Positions 16,226-23,152 of a DNA stretch of 23,152 bases are shown piece by piece. This DNA is from Desulfobacteraceae bacterium. GTDB lineage: Bacteria > Desulfobacterota > DSM-4660 > Desulfatiglandales > Desulfatiglandaceae. The notes below the pieces were generated by a model. The model saw only the letters and a list, made by a program, of their open reading frames with translations, was not told where the DNA came from and searched no databases. How positions within the stretch are numbered: position 1 is the stretch's first letter; the number at the start of each line of letters is the position of its first letter. The translations under genes and the position numbers were made by a program. The DNA is taken from contig CP070700.1 of NCBI GenBank assembly GCA_020349865.1, positions 3,513,689 to 3,536,840 of the forward strand, given 5' to 3'.

Positions 16226-17056
16226 TTACCTTTTTTCCCCAACCGCACACCAAAACGGCTCTTTTTCACTGAACCTGATGTTTTCTAAACCGGCCGCAGC
16301 CATCATTTGCTTGATCTTTTGACGAGAAAAACGATTTTCTAGCATTGTGCCAAAACGGTCGAGAGCATCTGTGCGCATCGTATAAAAGCTTCGATTTCGA
16401 TAAAAAGATAATGGAAAAGACCCAACGTTCATACCTACCATTTCCAATAGTTTAGTTGACTTAGCCAGGGGCAGGTAAATGAAAAAGGCAATACCCACAC
16501 TGGTAAAATATCGCATTCGATAGTTCATTTTAGAAACTATGCAGCGGATTAAATTGCTGGTTTGCCATATGGTCCGGTACCAAAACGGCCGATTGTCAAA
16601 GTCGTAATAAAGATACAAAAGTAAAGGTGCGCTTGGTTTCAACTTCAAAACACATGCTTTAATGGCTGCCTGAGTATCTGGGGTGTGGTGCAAAACGCCT
16701 AAAGAATAGCCAAAATCCATTGATCCATCTGGCACCGGTATATTATCGGCCCCCGCCACATGGAAACGACAATTCTTGTTCTGCTGAAGATTTCTTTTGG
16801 CAATCGCAATTATTTTAAGGCTTGGATCAATACAATGTAAGATACCCACTTGAGGCGCAACTTTTTTAGCCCAGCGTCCTGTTCCACAACCTAGATCGAA
16901 ACCAACAGGCTTTTCAGGTAGCTTTTTCCATGGGAAAATCGAAAAATAAGAAGTAAAAAGCGCTTCTAATTCAGTATTATCTAACTTTGACTGGTCATAG
17001 CGCGTCCATTCATCTGCAAACCCGTCAACAACTTTCGTATCGATGTTGCCCATCAT
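16226..17056 (-). CDS. Class I SAM-dependent methyltransferase (Methyltransf_11 type)
   Basis: A 276-residue enzyme with the SAM motif I at VGFDLGCGTGRWA (51-63), the acidic residue in HCIDPSL after strand 2, and the motif DFGYSLGVLHHTPD (114-127), where the paired histidines are typical of the Methyltransf_11/25 families. A hydrophobic stretch in the second half resembles those of sugar methyltransferases in polysaccharide loci. The acceptor is unknown; a sugar or glycolipid of this cluster is the likely target. The ATG overlaps the stop of the preceding glycosyltransferase by one base (TAATG), so the two are translated together. Confidence 0.88.
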   Translation of the reverse strand: MMGNIDTKVVDGFADEWTRYDQSKLDNTELEALFTSYFSIFPWKKLPEKPVGFDLGCGTGRWAKKVAPQVGILHCIDPSLKIIAIAKRNLQQNKNCRFHVAGADNIPVPDGSMDFGYSLGVLHHTPDTQAAIKACVLKLKPSAPLLLYLYYDFDNRPFWYRTIWQTSNLIRCIVSKMNYRMRYFTSVGIAFFIYLPLAKSTKLLEMVGMNVGSFPLSFYRNRSFYTMRTDALDRFGTMLENRFSRQKIKQMMAAAGLENIRFSEKEPFWCAVGEKR

Positions 17057-18204
17057 TAATTTAAGCCCATATAGATTTGTTCATAGCGCTGCGCAATTAT
17101 GTTGATTGAAAATTGTTCGGCAATACGCTTTCGTACCATTGAACTGAGATGCCTCTTTTTATCAATCGGCAGGGTAAGCATCTCAAGCCATGCCTGGGCC
17201 AAGACATGTGATTGTCTAGCTGGTATTGTTTTCCCAGTATTACCGATAAGATGGGCAGAGTCGCCAACATCTGTGGCCACACAGGGGATTCCGCATGCCA
17301 TTGCTTCCCCAATAACATTGGAAAAACCTTCACTATAAGATGTCAAGGTGTTGATATCAAAGCAAGGGTAAATATTGTGAATATCAGTCCTTTTGCCTAA
17401 CAAGTATGTTCTTTGGCTGACCTTATTTTCCTCAACAAGCTGCATCAGTTTAGCATTTTCTTTGCTGATGCCGTCACCGACTAAAACGAAACGGGCTTCC
17501 GGTTGATTACGGCTTAGTATGTTGGCCGCATAAAAAAAGTTGGCATGATCTTTCATCGGGTCAAATCTAGCAACCATTCCAATAACCGGCGCAGAATTGT
17601 TAATACCAAGGAAGGCTCTGATTTTTTTCCGAGCGTTTAGGTTGGGCCTAAAAGTATCGATATCAAAACCGTTGGGAATGACTTCCCATCTCCGGGGTCT
17701 ATATCCTGCCGAGCGATGCGTTGTTTGGCCTGCAATGGAATTTACAATCACAATGTCAGGCATAGAAGAAAGCTTCGCTAATAATCTAAAGATCCATTTT
17801 GTCGTAATTGAATACCGACTAAAATCGACATCCGCGCATCTTACATTCCATAAGATTCTCGCTACCCTTGCAATTCTGCCCATAACCAAACCGATCAAAT
17901 CGGAATGATACAACCAGGTCTGAAGAATCTGTGGTTTGTAGGATTTTAAAAGATAATATAGTTTAAAGAGTGCTGATAGGTCTTTTAATGTTTGATTTAA
18001 ATTCAATGCAGTGACCGGTATTCTGATCTTTTGCAATTCGACTCCGACAGCTCCGTATCCTGTTAGAGAAATGACATGGTGCTGGAAGATGGACCTGTCT
18101 TTTGTCCAAGACAGCAACTTGAACAGCATTGACTCAGCTCCACCCAAATCGAGGGTTGTAATCAGATGGATTATAACTTTTTTTTCTTTTTTACTTTTTT
18201 TCAT
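17056..18204 (-). CDS. GT4-family (GT-B) glycosyltransferase
   Basis: A 382-residue glycosyltransferase with a basic N-terminal tail (MKKSKKEKK) and then the GT-B start IIHLITTLDLGGAESMLFKL (11-30). The C-terminal domain shows IGMVARFDPMKDH (208-220), VLVGDG (240-245) and SEGFSNVIGEAMACGIP with Glu292 and Glu300 (E-x7-E). It adds a sugar during assembly of the surface polysaccharide; donor and acceptor are unknown. The basic tail could help it bind the inner membrane. No clear ribosome site precedes ATG 18204, and the upstream 49 bases are AT-rich. Confidence 0.92.
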   Translation of the reverse strand: MKKSKKEKKVIIHLITTLDLGGAESMLFKLLSWTKDRSIFQHHVISLTGYGAVGVELQKIRIPVTALNLNQTLKDLSALFKLYYLLKSYKPQILQTWLYHSDLIGLVMGRIARVARILWNVRCADVDFSRYSITTKWIFRLLAKLSSMPDIVIVNSIAGQTTHRSAGYRPRRWEVIPNGFDIDTFRPNLNARKKIRAFLGINNSAPVIGMVARFDPMKDHANFFYAANILSRNQPEARFVLVGDGISKENAKLMQLVEENKVSQRTYLLGKRTDIHNIYPCFDINTLTSYSEGFSNVIGEAMACGIPCVATDVGDSAHLIGNTGKTIPARQSHVLAQAWLEMLTLPIDKKRHLSSMVRKRIAEQFSINIIAQRYEQIYMGLN

Positions 18205-18253
18205 CCAGTAAAAAGATCAAATAAACTTAATGATCGCTTTTCAGCTCTTTTTC

Positions 18254-19306
18254 CTATTGGCCATGTGTCATTGCAGCAATGATATGATCGGCATTTTTTC
18301 GTAGAATGTCGCTAAACCTGTAGTCTTTCACTGCCCGACGATAACCATTTACGGCAATCTCTTTCCTCTCATTATCATGCTCAAGATAGTAACGAATCTT
18401 CTCGATCAATTCGTCTGCACCCAGGTAAGTAACCACTTCCTTGCCCACCTCAAACACCCTTCCCATGTAGCGTTGACTATCTGATATTTGCATTACGCCA
18501 TTTGCCGGCAAATAATAAAGACGCTGATTACCAAGTCCATGCTCGTTCCAGTGCACATTGAAACCGATCTTCGCCCGCTGGTGCAGTCGCGTTCTTTTCG
18601 GAAACGACACCGTCCGCATCCATCCAGGCCATCCATATCTGAGATTGTAATAAATATTCCAGTGCGTGCGGAATCGTCCATAAAGCCGGCACCTTCCACC
18701 GAAAACCTTTTTAACCTTCGCCAAAAGCTTCAATTTTTGCATATATGGGGCACCGACATAAATAATGTCAATGTCTCGCTCGTGCTCCAGAATAGTATTC
18801 TCTGTCTTGGTGGTATCGTAGTCTTCATCGAAAACGCCGTGCGGAACCCAGTTTTCATTCTTCATCCCGCAGTAGCGCATTTTTTCGCTCATGTTCATAT
18901 CTGGGCTGTAATCGGGATTAAGGTAAAAGACATGATCATAGGCATGCAGGTAGGGAATGTTTCTCATATAAGTGGCCCCAGGGTCGTCACCACTATAAAG
19001 AACTTTGTAAATTTTAAATCTGTGCAGGAAGTCAGGGTGATAGGGTGGACAATTATTCACGATGATTGCATCCACATGATTCTTTTTGACGCACTCTTCG
19101 AATTCAGCGTACATTCGCATGAGCCCTGAATGTCTCGCCTGGTATAGCCTGTCGAGCTTTACCGCATTGATGTACACTCTGGGGTTAAGGTAATATTGAT
19201 GGTTAAACGGAATGAACGTAATCCCGTCATGAGAGGCCGCTCGGATTTCTCTTTCCCAACATTCGGCCTCATGGCCTTGTTTGTTGAATGAATAGAGTAT
19301 TTTCAT
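18254..19306 (-). CDS. CgeB-like glycosyltransferase family protein
   Basis: A 350-residue protein whose layout fits the CgeB/Glyco_trans_1_2 group. The N-terminal half has a Rossmann-like opening (MKILYSFN) and DAIIVNNCPPYHPDFL. A segment YSGDDPGATYMRN and then NWVPHGVFDEDY with IDIIYVGAPYMQKLKLL mark the passage into the second domain. The C-terminal part has IGFNVHWNEHGLGNQRLYYLPANG and a tail of helices (VNGYRRAVKDYRFSDI). These proteins are predicted glycosyltransferases, often in polysaccharide loci, and few are characterised. The usual donor-site pattern is loosely conserved, so the activity is inferred from fold and neighbours. It lies 41 bases after a methyltransferase gene on the same strand. 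Confidence 0.8.
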   Translation of the reverse strand: MKILYSFNKQGHEAECWEREIRAASHDGITFIPFNHQYYLNPRVYINAVKLDRLYQARHSGLMRMYAEFEECVKKNHVDAIIVNNCPPYHPDFLHRFKIYKVLYSGDDPGATYMRNIPYLHAYDHVFYLNPDYSPDMNMSEKMRYCGMKNENWVPHGVFDEDYDTTKTENTILEHERDIDIIYVGAPYMQKLKLLAKVKKVFGGRCRLYGRFRTHWNIYYNLRYGWPGWMRTVSFPKRTRLHQRAKIGFNVHWNEHGLGNQRLYYLPANGVMQISDSQRYMGRVFEVGKEVVTYLGADELIEKIRYYLEHDNERKEIAVNGYRRAVKDYRFSDILRKNADHIIAAMTHGQ

Positions 19307-19347
19307 ACTTATGTGCTAAAGGAATCCATCCGCCATAGGCTTACTAT

Positions 19348-20094
19348 TTATACCCTTTTAATCCTAAGAACAATCAGTGGGCAGACAAGCCTAATATCAA
19401 TGGGCTGTAATAGACCTATAATATTTAAAGTGTAGCTCACCATCCGTGCCAAGATTACTGGCCATTTGATGTCTAGATTTAAAAGCCATGGACTCATCCT
19501 GCCATAGGAAAACGCCACAACATCCGCGCTAAGGCTCACAGGAGCGAGCTTTTGCATATAAGCGGGCCTCATAATGGCAGTGTTATGGATACTGAGGTTG
19601 GCGGGGTCGAAATATCTCTGCAGTCGTCCATAGATTCCGCCATAGTTCGGCACAAGTATGAGGGCCATCCCGTTGGGCTTGAGCAGTTCAACATGCCGCC
19701 TGACAATGTCGGTGGGGTCATCGAAGTGCTCAATCAAACCCAGGCTGTAGACCACATCAAAACTCTCAGGTTGGAATGTTGTGAGAAAAATATCTTCACA
19801 ACGTAGATCACCCTTTATGGCGAGTTGATCGAACAAACTACGGGAGAGCTCAATGCCGTTTATCGAGTAATCAAGTCCCGCAACAGATGCGCCAAGATGC
19901 TTGCCGACGTAAGCGAGCTGCTTGCCTGGGGCACAGCCAATCTCAAGAACCCGCATATTGGGTCTGACATATTGTCTGAAGAGCCGCTGCAAATTCCTCG
20001 ATCCCACAGAAAGTTTCGAGGGCAAAGAGGGTTCTGCCTGGCTGGCATACAGCGAATTCCAGTATGCATTTGTCGTTTTTTTACTATTTATCAT
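19348..20094 (-). CDS. Class I SAM-dependent methyltransferase
   Basis: A methyltransferase of about 248 residues with motif I MRVLEIGCAPGKQLAYVG, an acidic strand-2 end (VAGLDYSINGIELS) and motif FDVVYSLGLIEHFDDP in the middle. It is probably a sugar or glycolipid methylase of the polysaccharide pathway; the target is not readable. Two starts are possible: ATG 20112 (MAAQERM) and ATG 20094 (MINSKK). I prefer the second because AAGAG lies closely upstream; either start overlaps the end of the preceding methyltransferase gene (20084), by 29 or 11 bases. Confidence 0.87.
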   Translation of the reverse strand: MINSKKTTNAYWNSLYASQAEPSLPSKLSVGSRNLQRLFRQYVRPNMRVLEIGCAPGKQLAYVGKHLGASVAGLDYSINGIELSRSLFDQLAIKGDLRCEDIFLTTFQPESFDVVYSLGLIEHFDDPTDIVRRHVELLKPNGMALILVPNYGGIYGRLQRYFDPANLSIHNTAIMRPAYMQKLAPVSLSADVVAFSYGRMSPWLLNLDIKWPVILARMVSYTLNIIGLLQPIDIRLVCPLIVLRIKRV

Positions 20095-20776
20095 TCGCTC
20101 TTGAGCCGCCATGTGCTCTGGACTTTAGCACAAAATTTATGCTCGGAAGCCAGTCTTTGTTGCGGTAGACATCGAAAACGTGAAAAAACTCTGAGAACCG
20201 CTTTTTTAATTCTCTGACTTTGAACCCCCGCATACCCACCTCCCAGAAATGCTGTCCAGCCATATAGCAGGGCGAGGTTCCATCTGGCTTCCTGAAATAA
20301 TTATAGAGATCAAGAATAAAGGAAAGATCTATTTTTCTTGAGCCAGTCATAAAGCGCCACTGAAGATGTTTGCCATGCACTGGAAGATAAATAAGGGCAT
20401 ACTTGCCCACACGGGCTATCTCCTTAACGGCTGAATTAAGATAAGGCTCAGCGAGATGTTCGAGTACGTGAGAGGCAATGACGATATCAAATTGTTCTGA
20501 ACCGAATATGTTGAGATCATGAACGCTTCCAATGTAATCGGGGGTGAATGTGCCGTCGATATCCAGCGTCGTCACCTCATAGCCACGCCATGCAAGCACA
20601 ATTTTGTCGAGGCCAAGACCTGGTCCGACAATCAAAATCTTGCTGCAGGCGCCAATGGACTGAATATCTTTGTATATATAATAGACATTGATAAAATTGC
20701 TCAGCCCTATCTGTTTGGCCCATTCCTGGCGATTCAAAGGCATTACCGTCGGCTCTGGGACTTTGTTCCTACTCAT
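20084..20776 (-). CDS. Class I SAM-dependent methyltransferase
   Basis: A 230-residue methyltransferase with SAM motif I ILIVGPGLGLDKIVL, the strand-2 acidic pair in VTTLDIDG, and FDIVIASHVLEHL at the motif following strand 4. The frame is open much further upstream, but that extension lies inside the flippase gene and is Cys/Trp-rich. The start ATG 20776 overlaps the flippase stop as ATGA, the classic coupling arrangement, and gives a sensible N terminus (MSRNKVPEP). It probably methylates a sugar or glycolipid intermediate. Two different methyltransferases in a row suggest at least two methyl decorations on the final glycan. Confidence 0.87.
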   Translation of the reverse strand: MSRNKVPEPTVMPLNRQEWAKQIGLSNFINVYYIYKDIQSIGACSKILIVGPGLGLDKIVLAWRGYEVTTLDIDGTFTPDYIGSVHDLNIFGSEQFDIVIASHVLEHLAEPYLNSAVKEIARVGKYALIYLPVHGKHLQWRFMTGSRKIDLSFILDLYNYFRKPDGTSPCYMAGQHFWEVGMRGFKVRELKKRFSEFFHVFDVYRNKDWLPSINFVLKSRAHGGSRANDK

Positions 20777-22092
20777 GGTCCAGCCTCTTGCGACAGATGT
20801 GATACGGACGTTATTCGGCTGGCTAACACACACGTGGCTACAAGGTTTACTGCCCAGCCAGCACCATAAGCAACGGCCAGCCCCACCGCACCATAAAGAG
20901 GAGAGAGGTAATAAGCCAGCACAACGAACAACAGGCAATATGGAACTGCAACAAACCTGAACGATTGCCAGAGCATGCCATGACTTTGTATAATTTGGTA
21001 GACGCTAATCGCGATTCCTTCTACGAGTGCAGCAAAAAGAAGTATTTTTAGCACAGGAAAGGCGCCACCAAAATCGCTGCCGAATAGGTTCAGGAGTACC
21101 GGACCTAAACCGAGCAGCGTCAGAGAGACGACGATGACTGCGCATGCGTTTATCGCAAGCGTTAACCAGAATGTCTGCCAATACATTGCCGCATCACCGC
21201 GTCCTTTGTGATTGTTTAGAATTGATAACCCCACATTGTTAACCACCACTGGCAGAAACATTACCATCATTCGAAGGGTAAGGGCCGCGTTATAAATCGC
21301 CATCTGTTCAAACCCGCCTTCCTGTCGGATAAGGAAGGTATTGCCGATCCAAATGGCCGGCATGGTAACATAACTGCTAAGCGCAGCCGGCAGGGCAAAA
21401 GAGTGGATGATCTTTGATTCTTGCTGGAGACCTTTATATGTGACAGCGAGTTTATTTTTTCTAAATTCTTTTCTGAGCCAATAATTGTGAAATACACATC
21501 TGAGCATGTTTGCGACCGAAAGGCTCAGTAAGGCGCCATGCAACTGAAACCACCATGCCCCCAAGGCGATGGCGAATACAGTGATGGCGCCACTGACAAT
21601 TGCTGCCTTGGCTAAGCTGTGGTATCCTTCAAGACCGGCAAACACACCGACTTGGTAACCATTTACGGCTGCAAAAAAAAGATATCCTGCCCCTATTATT
21701 AGTGCTGTGGTAAGGTGCGGTGATTTCATTGCATACCTCGCGAGAGGGGAAGCGGTCAAGATTAGCAGTATTGTCCCGAGACAGGCCACTAAAACCGCAA
21801 TTAGAGTACAGAGACCAAGAATACGCCCGGTTTTCTCCTTGTCGGTAGAACGAAATTCCGCCACGTATTTGGTAGCCGTGTATCCCATGGAAAGCTGGAT
21901 GAGCGCCGCCGCCGTTAGCAAGGTGCTCACAACAATGGAGTACTCACCAAAGGCATGTTTGCCGACAATTCGGGCAACAACGATATTGACGGCAAAGATG
22001 CTGCCTTGGTTAAAGATGGTTGCAATTAGATTCCATAACGTGCCAGTGCTCAGCCGGGAGCGCAAGTGCACGGTTTCCACCCTTTTCTCCAT
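20773..22092 (-). CDS. Wzx-like oligosaccharide flippase (MATE-like polysaccharide exporter)
   Basis: A multispanning membrane protein of about 439 residues with roughly 12-14 hydrophobic helices. The N terminus LSTGTLWNLIATIFNQGSIF and the nearby ARIVGKHAFGEYSI segment are the typical start of the Polysacc_synt/Wzx family. It would flip the lipid-linked repeat unit across the inner membrane. The frame can be extended to GTG 22287 (504 residues), but those extra residues are charged and unlike flippases, so I chose ATG 22092 (MEKRVETVHLRSR). Its ribosome site is not strong. It is the first gene of the locus and is coupled to the next by an ATGA overlap. Confidence 0.88.
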   Translation of the reverse strand: MEKRVETVHLRSRLSTGTLWNLIATIFNQGSIFAVNIVVARIVGKHAFGEYSIVVSTLLTAAALIQLSMGYTATKYVAEFRSTDKEKTGRILGLCTLIAVLVACLGTILLILTASPLARYAMKSPHLTTALIIGAGYLFFAAVNGYQVGVFAGLEGYHSLAKAAIVSGAITVFAIALGAWWFQLHGALLSLSVANMLRCVFHNYWLRKEFRKNKLAVTYKGLQQESKIIHSFALPAALSSYVTMPAIWIGNTFLIRQEGGFEQMAIYNAALTLRMMVMFLPVVVNNVGLSILNNHKGRGDAAMYWQTFWLTLAINACAVIVVSLTLLGLGPVLLNLFGSDFGGAFPVLKILLFAALVEGIAISVYQIIQSHGMLWQSFRFVAVPYCLLFVVLAYYLSPLYGAVGLAVAYGAGWAVNLVATCVLASRITSVSHLSQEAGP

Positions 22093-22300
22093 CTCAGTTT
22101 TAGACCTTTGAATATTTCGGAAAATCCGCAAAACATCCCCTCGGCGACTGAGTTTGACAGAAATTGTCACCGATTTTTGGATTTTGGCTCCGTTCCAACG
22201 CCTACTTCCGGCCTTCACACCTCTTTTTACAGTCCTATTTATCTCACCAGAGATCTCAGCATGCCGTTTTTCAACCTCCAGGCACACTTCTCCCCTGTTG
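22093..22300. other. Leader region between the flippase start and the transposase fragment
   Basis: This 208-base stretch is open in the flippase frame back to GTG 22287, but the translated segment is basic, with no hydrophobic helix and no family resemblance. It most likely holds the start of transcription for the polysaccharide locus, mixed with sequence left by the insertion element that ends at 22301. I could not identify a convincing -35/-10 pair. Confidence 0.35.
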
Positions 22301-22801
22301 TTAAGTAGTTACCAGTAATTTAGACCCCCTAAACATGTTAAAGGCCATTTGCCTACACATCGCATCCAAGGTATTCTTTAGAATCGTTGTAAACCTTGCC
22401 CTGTATGCGCCGTCATGGAGATGACTCAGTCTAAAATACTGCTCCACAATGTAACGCTTCTTGGATATCTTCTTATTCCTCTCTATCTCAATCTGTGTCA
22501 ATTTAGCAGTCGTTGTATCCTTCCGTATGATCCCATCTTGTATCCCATTGAGGTAGAGAAATGCTCGATTCGGTTGCCCAAAATATCCTTTATCTCCGTA
22601 AACCTTTTCAATTGGGTCTTTAGTATGACAAATTGCTATGGCCAGGTAGGGGAGATACTTCGAATCATGATCAGATGCAGGGGTTAACGTCGTGACGAAA
22701 ACAAAACCGCTGTTTACATCCACCGAAGCATGCTCCTTAAGATCATCATGGGGCTCGTCATTTCTTTCCCCGCCCCGTGGAATAGCATGCCAGATAGTCT
22801 T
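22301..22801 (-). pseudogene. 5'-truncated IS5-type DDE transposase
   Basis: The open frame runs from 22801 to the stop at 22301 and encodes the C-terminal half of an IS5/DDE_Tnp_1 transposase. The telling blocks are LKEHASVDVNSGFV (second part of the catalytic core), LTPASDHDSKYLP, VYGDKGYFGQPNRAFL with the second catalytic aspartate, and KKRYIVEQYFRLSHL with the glutamate. The N-terminal third, with the first catalytic aspartate, is missing. Homology ends near 22770, where the frame runs into the 3' end of the GIY-YIG gene, and a stop follows at 22802. A GTG at 22723 could start a 140-residue product, but it would be inactive as a transposase. Confidence 0.85.
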
Positions 22802-23054
22802 TCAATCTGTTCTTGAGATATCTCTTTCCATAAGTTGTTTTCAGATATTTCTCCCTCCGAAATGAATCATATTTGCTCTGGCATGCCTCATAATAAACCA
22901 GTTCAAAATGTGCTCTGTGTTTTGTACCCTGTATTTGGCCTCTATTATGCTCCTCAACCCGTTTCTTTAAATCCCCTGAAGAACCAGTATATAACTGCCC
23001 ATCTTTGAGGCTCCTAATGACATAAACATAATACCCTGATCTTGCATTGATCAT
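22758..23054 (-). CDS. Small GIY-YIG nuclease superfamily protein
   Basis: A 98-residue single-domain GIY-YIG protein (UPF0213-like). The motif pair is YYVYVIRS ... LYTGSS, followed by the catalytic arginine in LKKRVEEHNRG, the HFELVYYEAC strand and the metal-binding glutamate in RREKYLKTTYGKRYLKNRLKDYL. Such stand-alone domains occur in multiple copies in many environmental genomes and their cellular role is unclear. Nuclease activity is inferred from the residues. A longer reading from TTG 23114 adds an unlikely aromatic-rich tail; ATG 23054 (MINARSGYY) fits the domain start, though no ribosome site is visible. Its 3' end overlaps the open frame of the truncated transposase. Confidence 0.88.
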   Translation of the reverse strand: MINARSGYYVYVIRSLKDGQLYTGSSGDLKKRVEEHNRGQIQGTKHRAHFELVYYEACQSKYDSFRREKYLKTTYGKRYLKNRLKDYLACYSTGRGKK

Positions 23055-23070
23055 CAAATAAAAATAGAAA

Positions 23071-23144
23071 AACCATCTGGAATTCCTATTATAAAGGGGT
23101 TTACCCAAAAACAACCTTTTAGATAGGAGGTAACCCAGATGGTT
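23071..23144. repeat. 10-base inverted repeat spanning a divergent intergenic region
   Basis: aaccatctgg (23071-23080) is the exact inverse complement of ccagatggtt (23135-23144), with 54 bases between. The right arm covers the ATG (23139) and the end of the ribosome-site spacer of the plus-strand gene. The left arm lies just ahead of the GIY-YIG start. It could be an operator for both genes, a hairpin that hides the start codon, or the inverted ends of a small element. Confidence 0.55.
23088..23093 (-). promoter_or_regulatory. Possible -10 box for the GIY-YIG gene
   Basis: A perfect TATAAT lies on the minus strand 34 bases before the chosen ATG of the GIY-YIG gene. The -35 candidate (TTGTTT, 15 bases further upstream) is poor, so this is only a suggestion. 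Confidence 0.3.
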
Positions 23145-23152
23145 AAGAGACG
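23139..23152 (+). CDS. Start of a plus-strand gene cut by the window edge (unknown product)
   Basis: ATG 23139 is preceded by a near-perfect Shine-Dalgarno TAGGAGGT (23124-23131) at 7 bases, one of the best ribosome sites in the window. Only four codons are visible (MVKR, then a partial codon), so no function can be given. Its position next to a GIY-YIG gene and transposase debris makes another mobile-element gene possible, but that is a guess. Confidence 0.5.

Noticed and set aside
18488..19129. 213-residue plus-strand open frame
   Set aside because: It is the shadow of the CgeB-like gene on the minus strand, which has clear protein-family features over the same bases.
20777..20938. N-terminal extension of the 230-residue methyltransferase back to 20938
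   Set aside because: It lies wholly inside the flippase coding region in another frame, is rich in Cys and Trp, and the ATGA overlap marks a better start.

Overview
The window looks like a chromosomal segment of a Gram-negative, mainly anaerobic bacterium, most likely a Desulfobacterota-type organism. The reasons are a GlcF/HdrD-like protein with two CCG domains, a pair of radical-SAM proteins resembling the alternative LipS1/LipS2 lipoyl synthase, an Lpt-type LPS export permease, and hairpins built of degenerate 7-base repeats between genes. This placement is an inference from gene families; there is no rRNA or marker gene here to prove it. No tRNA, rRNA or CRISPR array was seen.

Region 1 (1-4863, plus strand) is a biosynthetic/metabolic group. 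It holds the tail of an unknown gene, a geranylgeranyl-reductase-like flavoprotein (LipT-like), two radical-SAM proteins (LipS1/LipS2-like) and a class V aminotransferase of the alanine/serine-glyoxylate type. The flavoprotein has no normal start codon: only an ATA sits where the start should be, overlapping the upstream stop as ATAA. Two intergenic gaps hold long inverted repeats.

Region 2 (4954-9168, minus strand) is a glycolate (or D-lactate) oxidase operon, glcD-glcE-glcF. It has a recognisable sigma70-like promoter in front and a heptamer-repeat hairpin between glcE and glcF. GlcDEF would make glyoxylate, the aminotransferase would turn it into glycine, and glycine cleavage needs lipoylated GcvH. 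This gives a plausible (inferred) metabolic link between regions 1 and 2, which converge on each other.

Region 3 (9200-22092, minus strand) is a surface polysaccharide locus. In transcription order it has a Wzx-like flippase, two SAM methyltransferases, a CgeB-like glycosyltransferase, a GT4 glycosyltransferase, a third methyltransferase and an AsnB-type amidotransferase. After a gap of about 600 bp come an LptF permease, another GT4 enzyme, and an unusual fusion of a WecA-like sugar-phosphate transferase with the front half of a WbpM/CapD-like protein. A strong intrinsic terminator at 9203-9229 closes the locus.

Region 4 (22301-23152) is mobile-element debris. A 5'-truncated IS5-type transposase is abutted and overlapped by a small GIY-YIG nuclease gene, followed by a divergent plus-strand gene that begins, with an excellent Shine-Dalgarno, 14 bases before the window ends.
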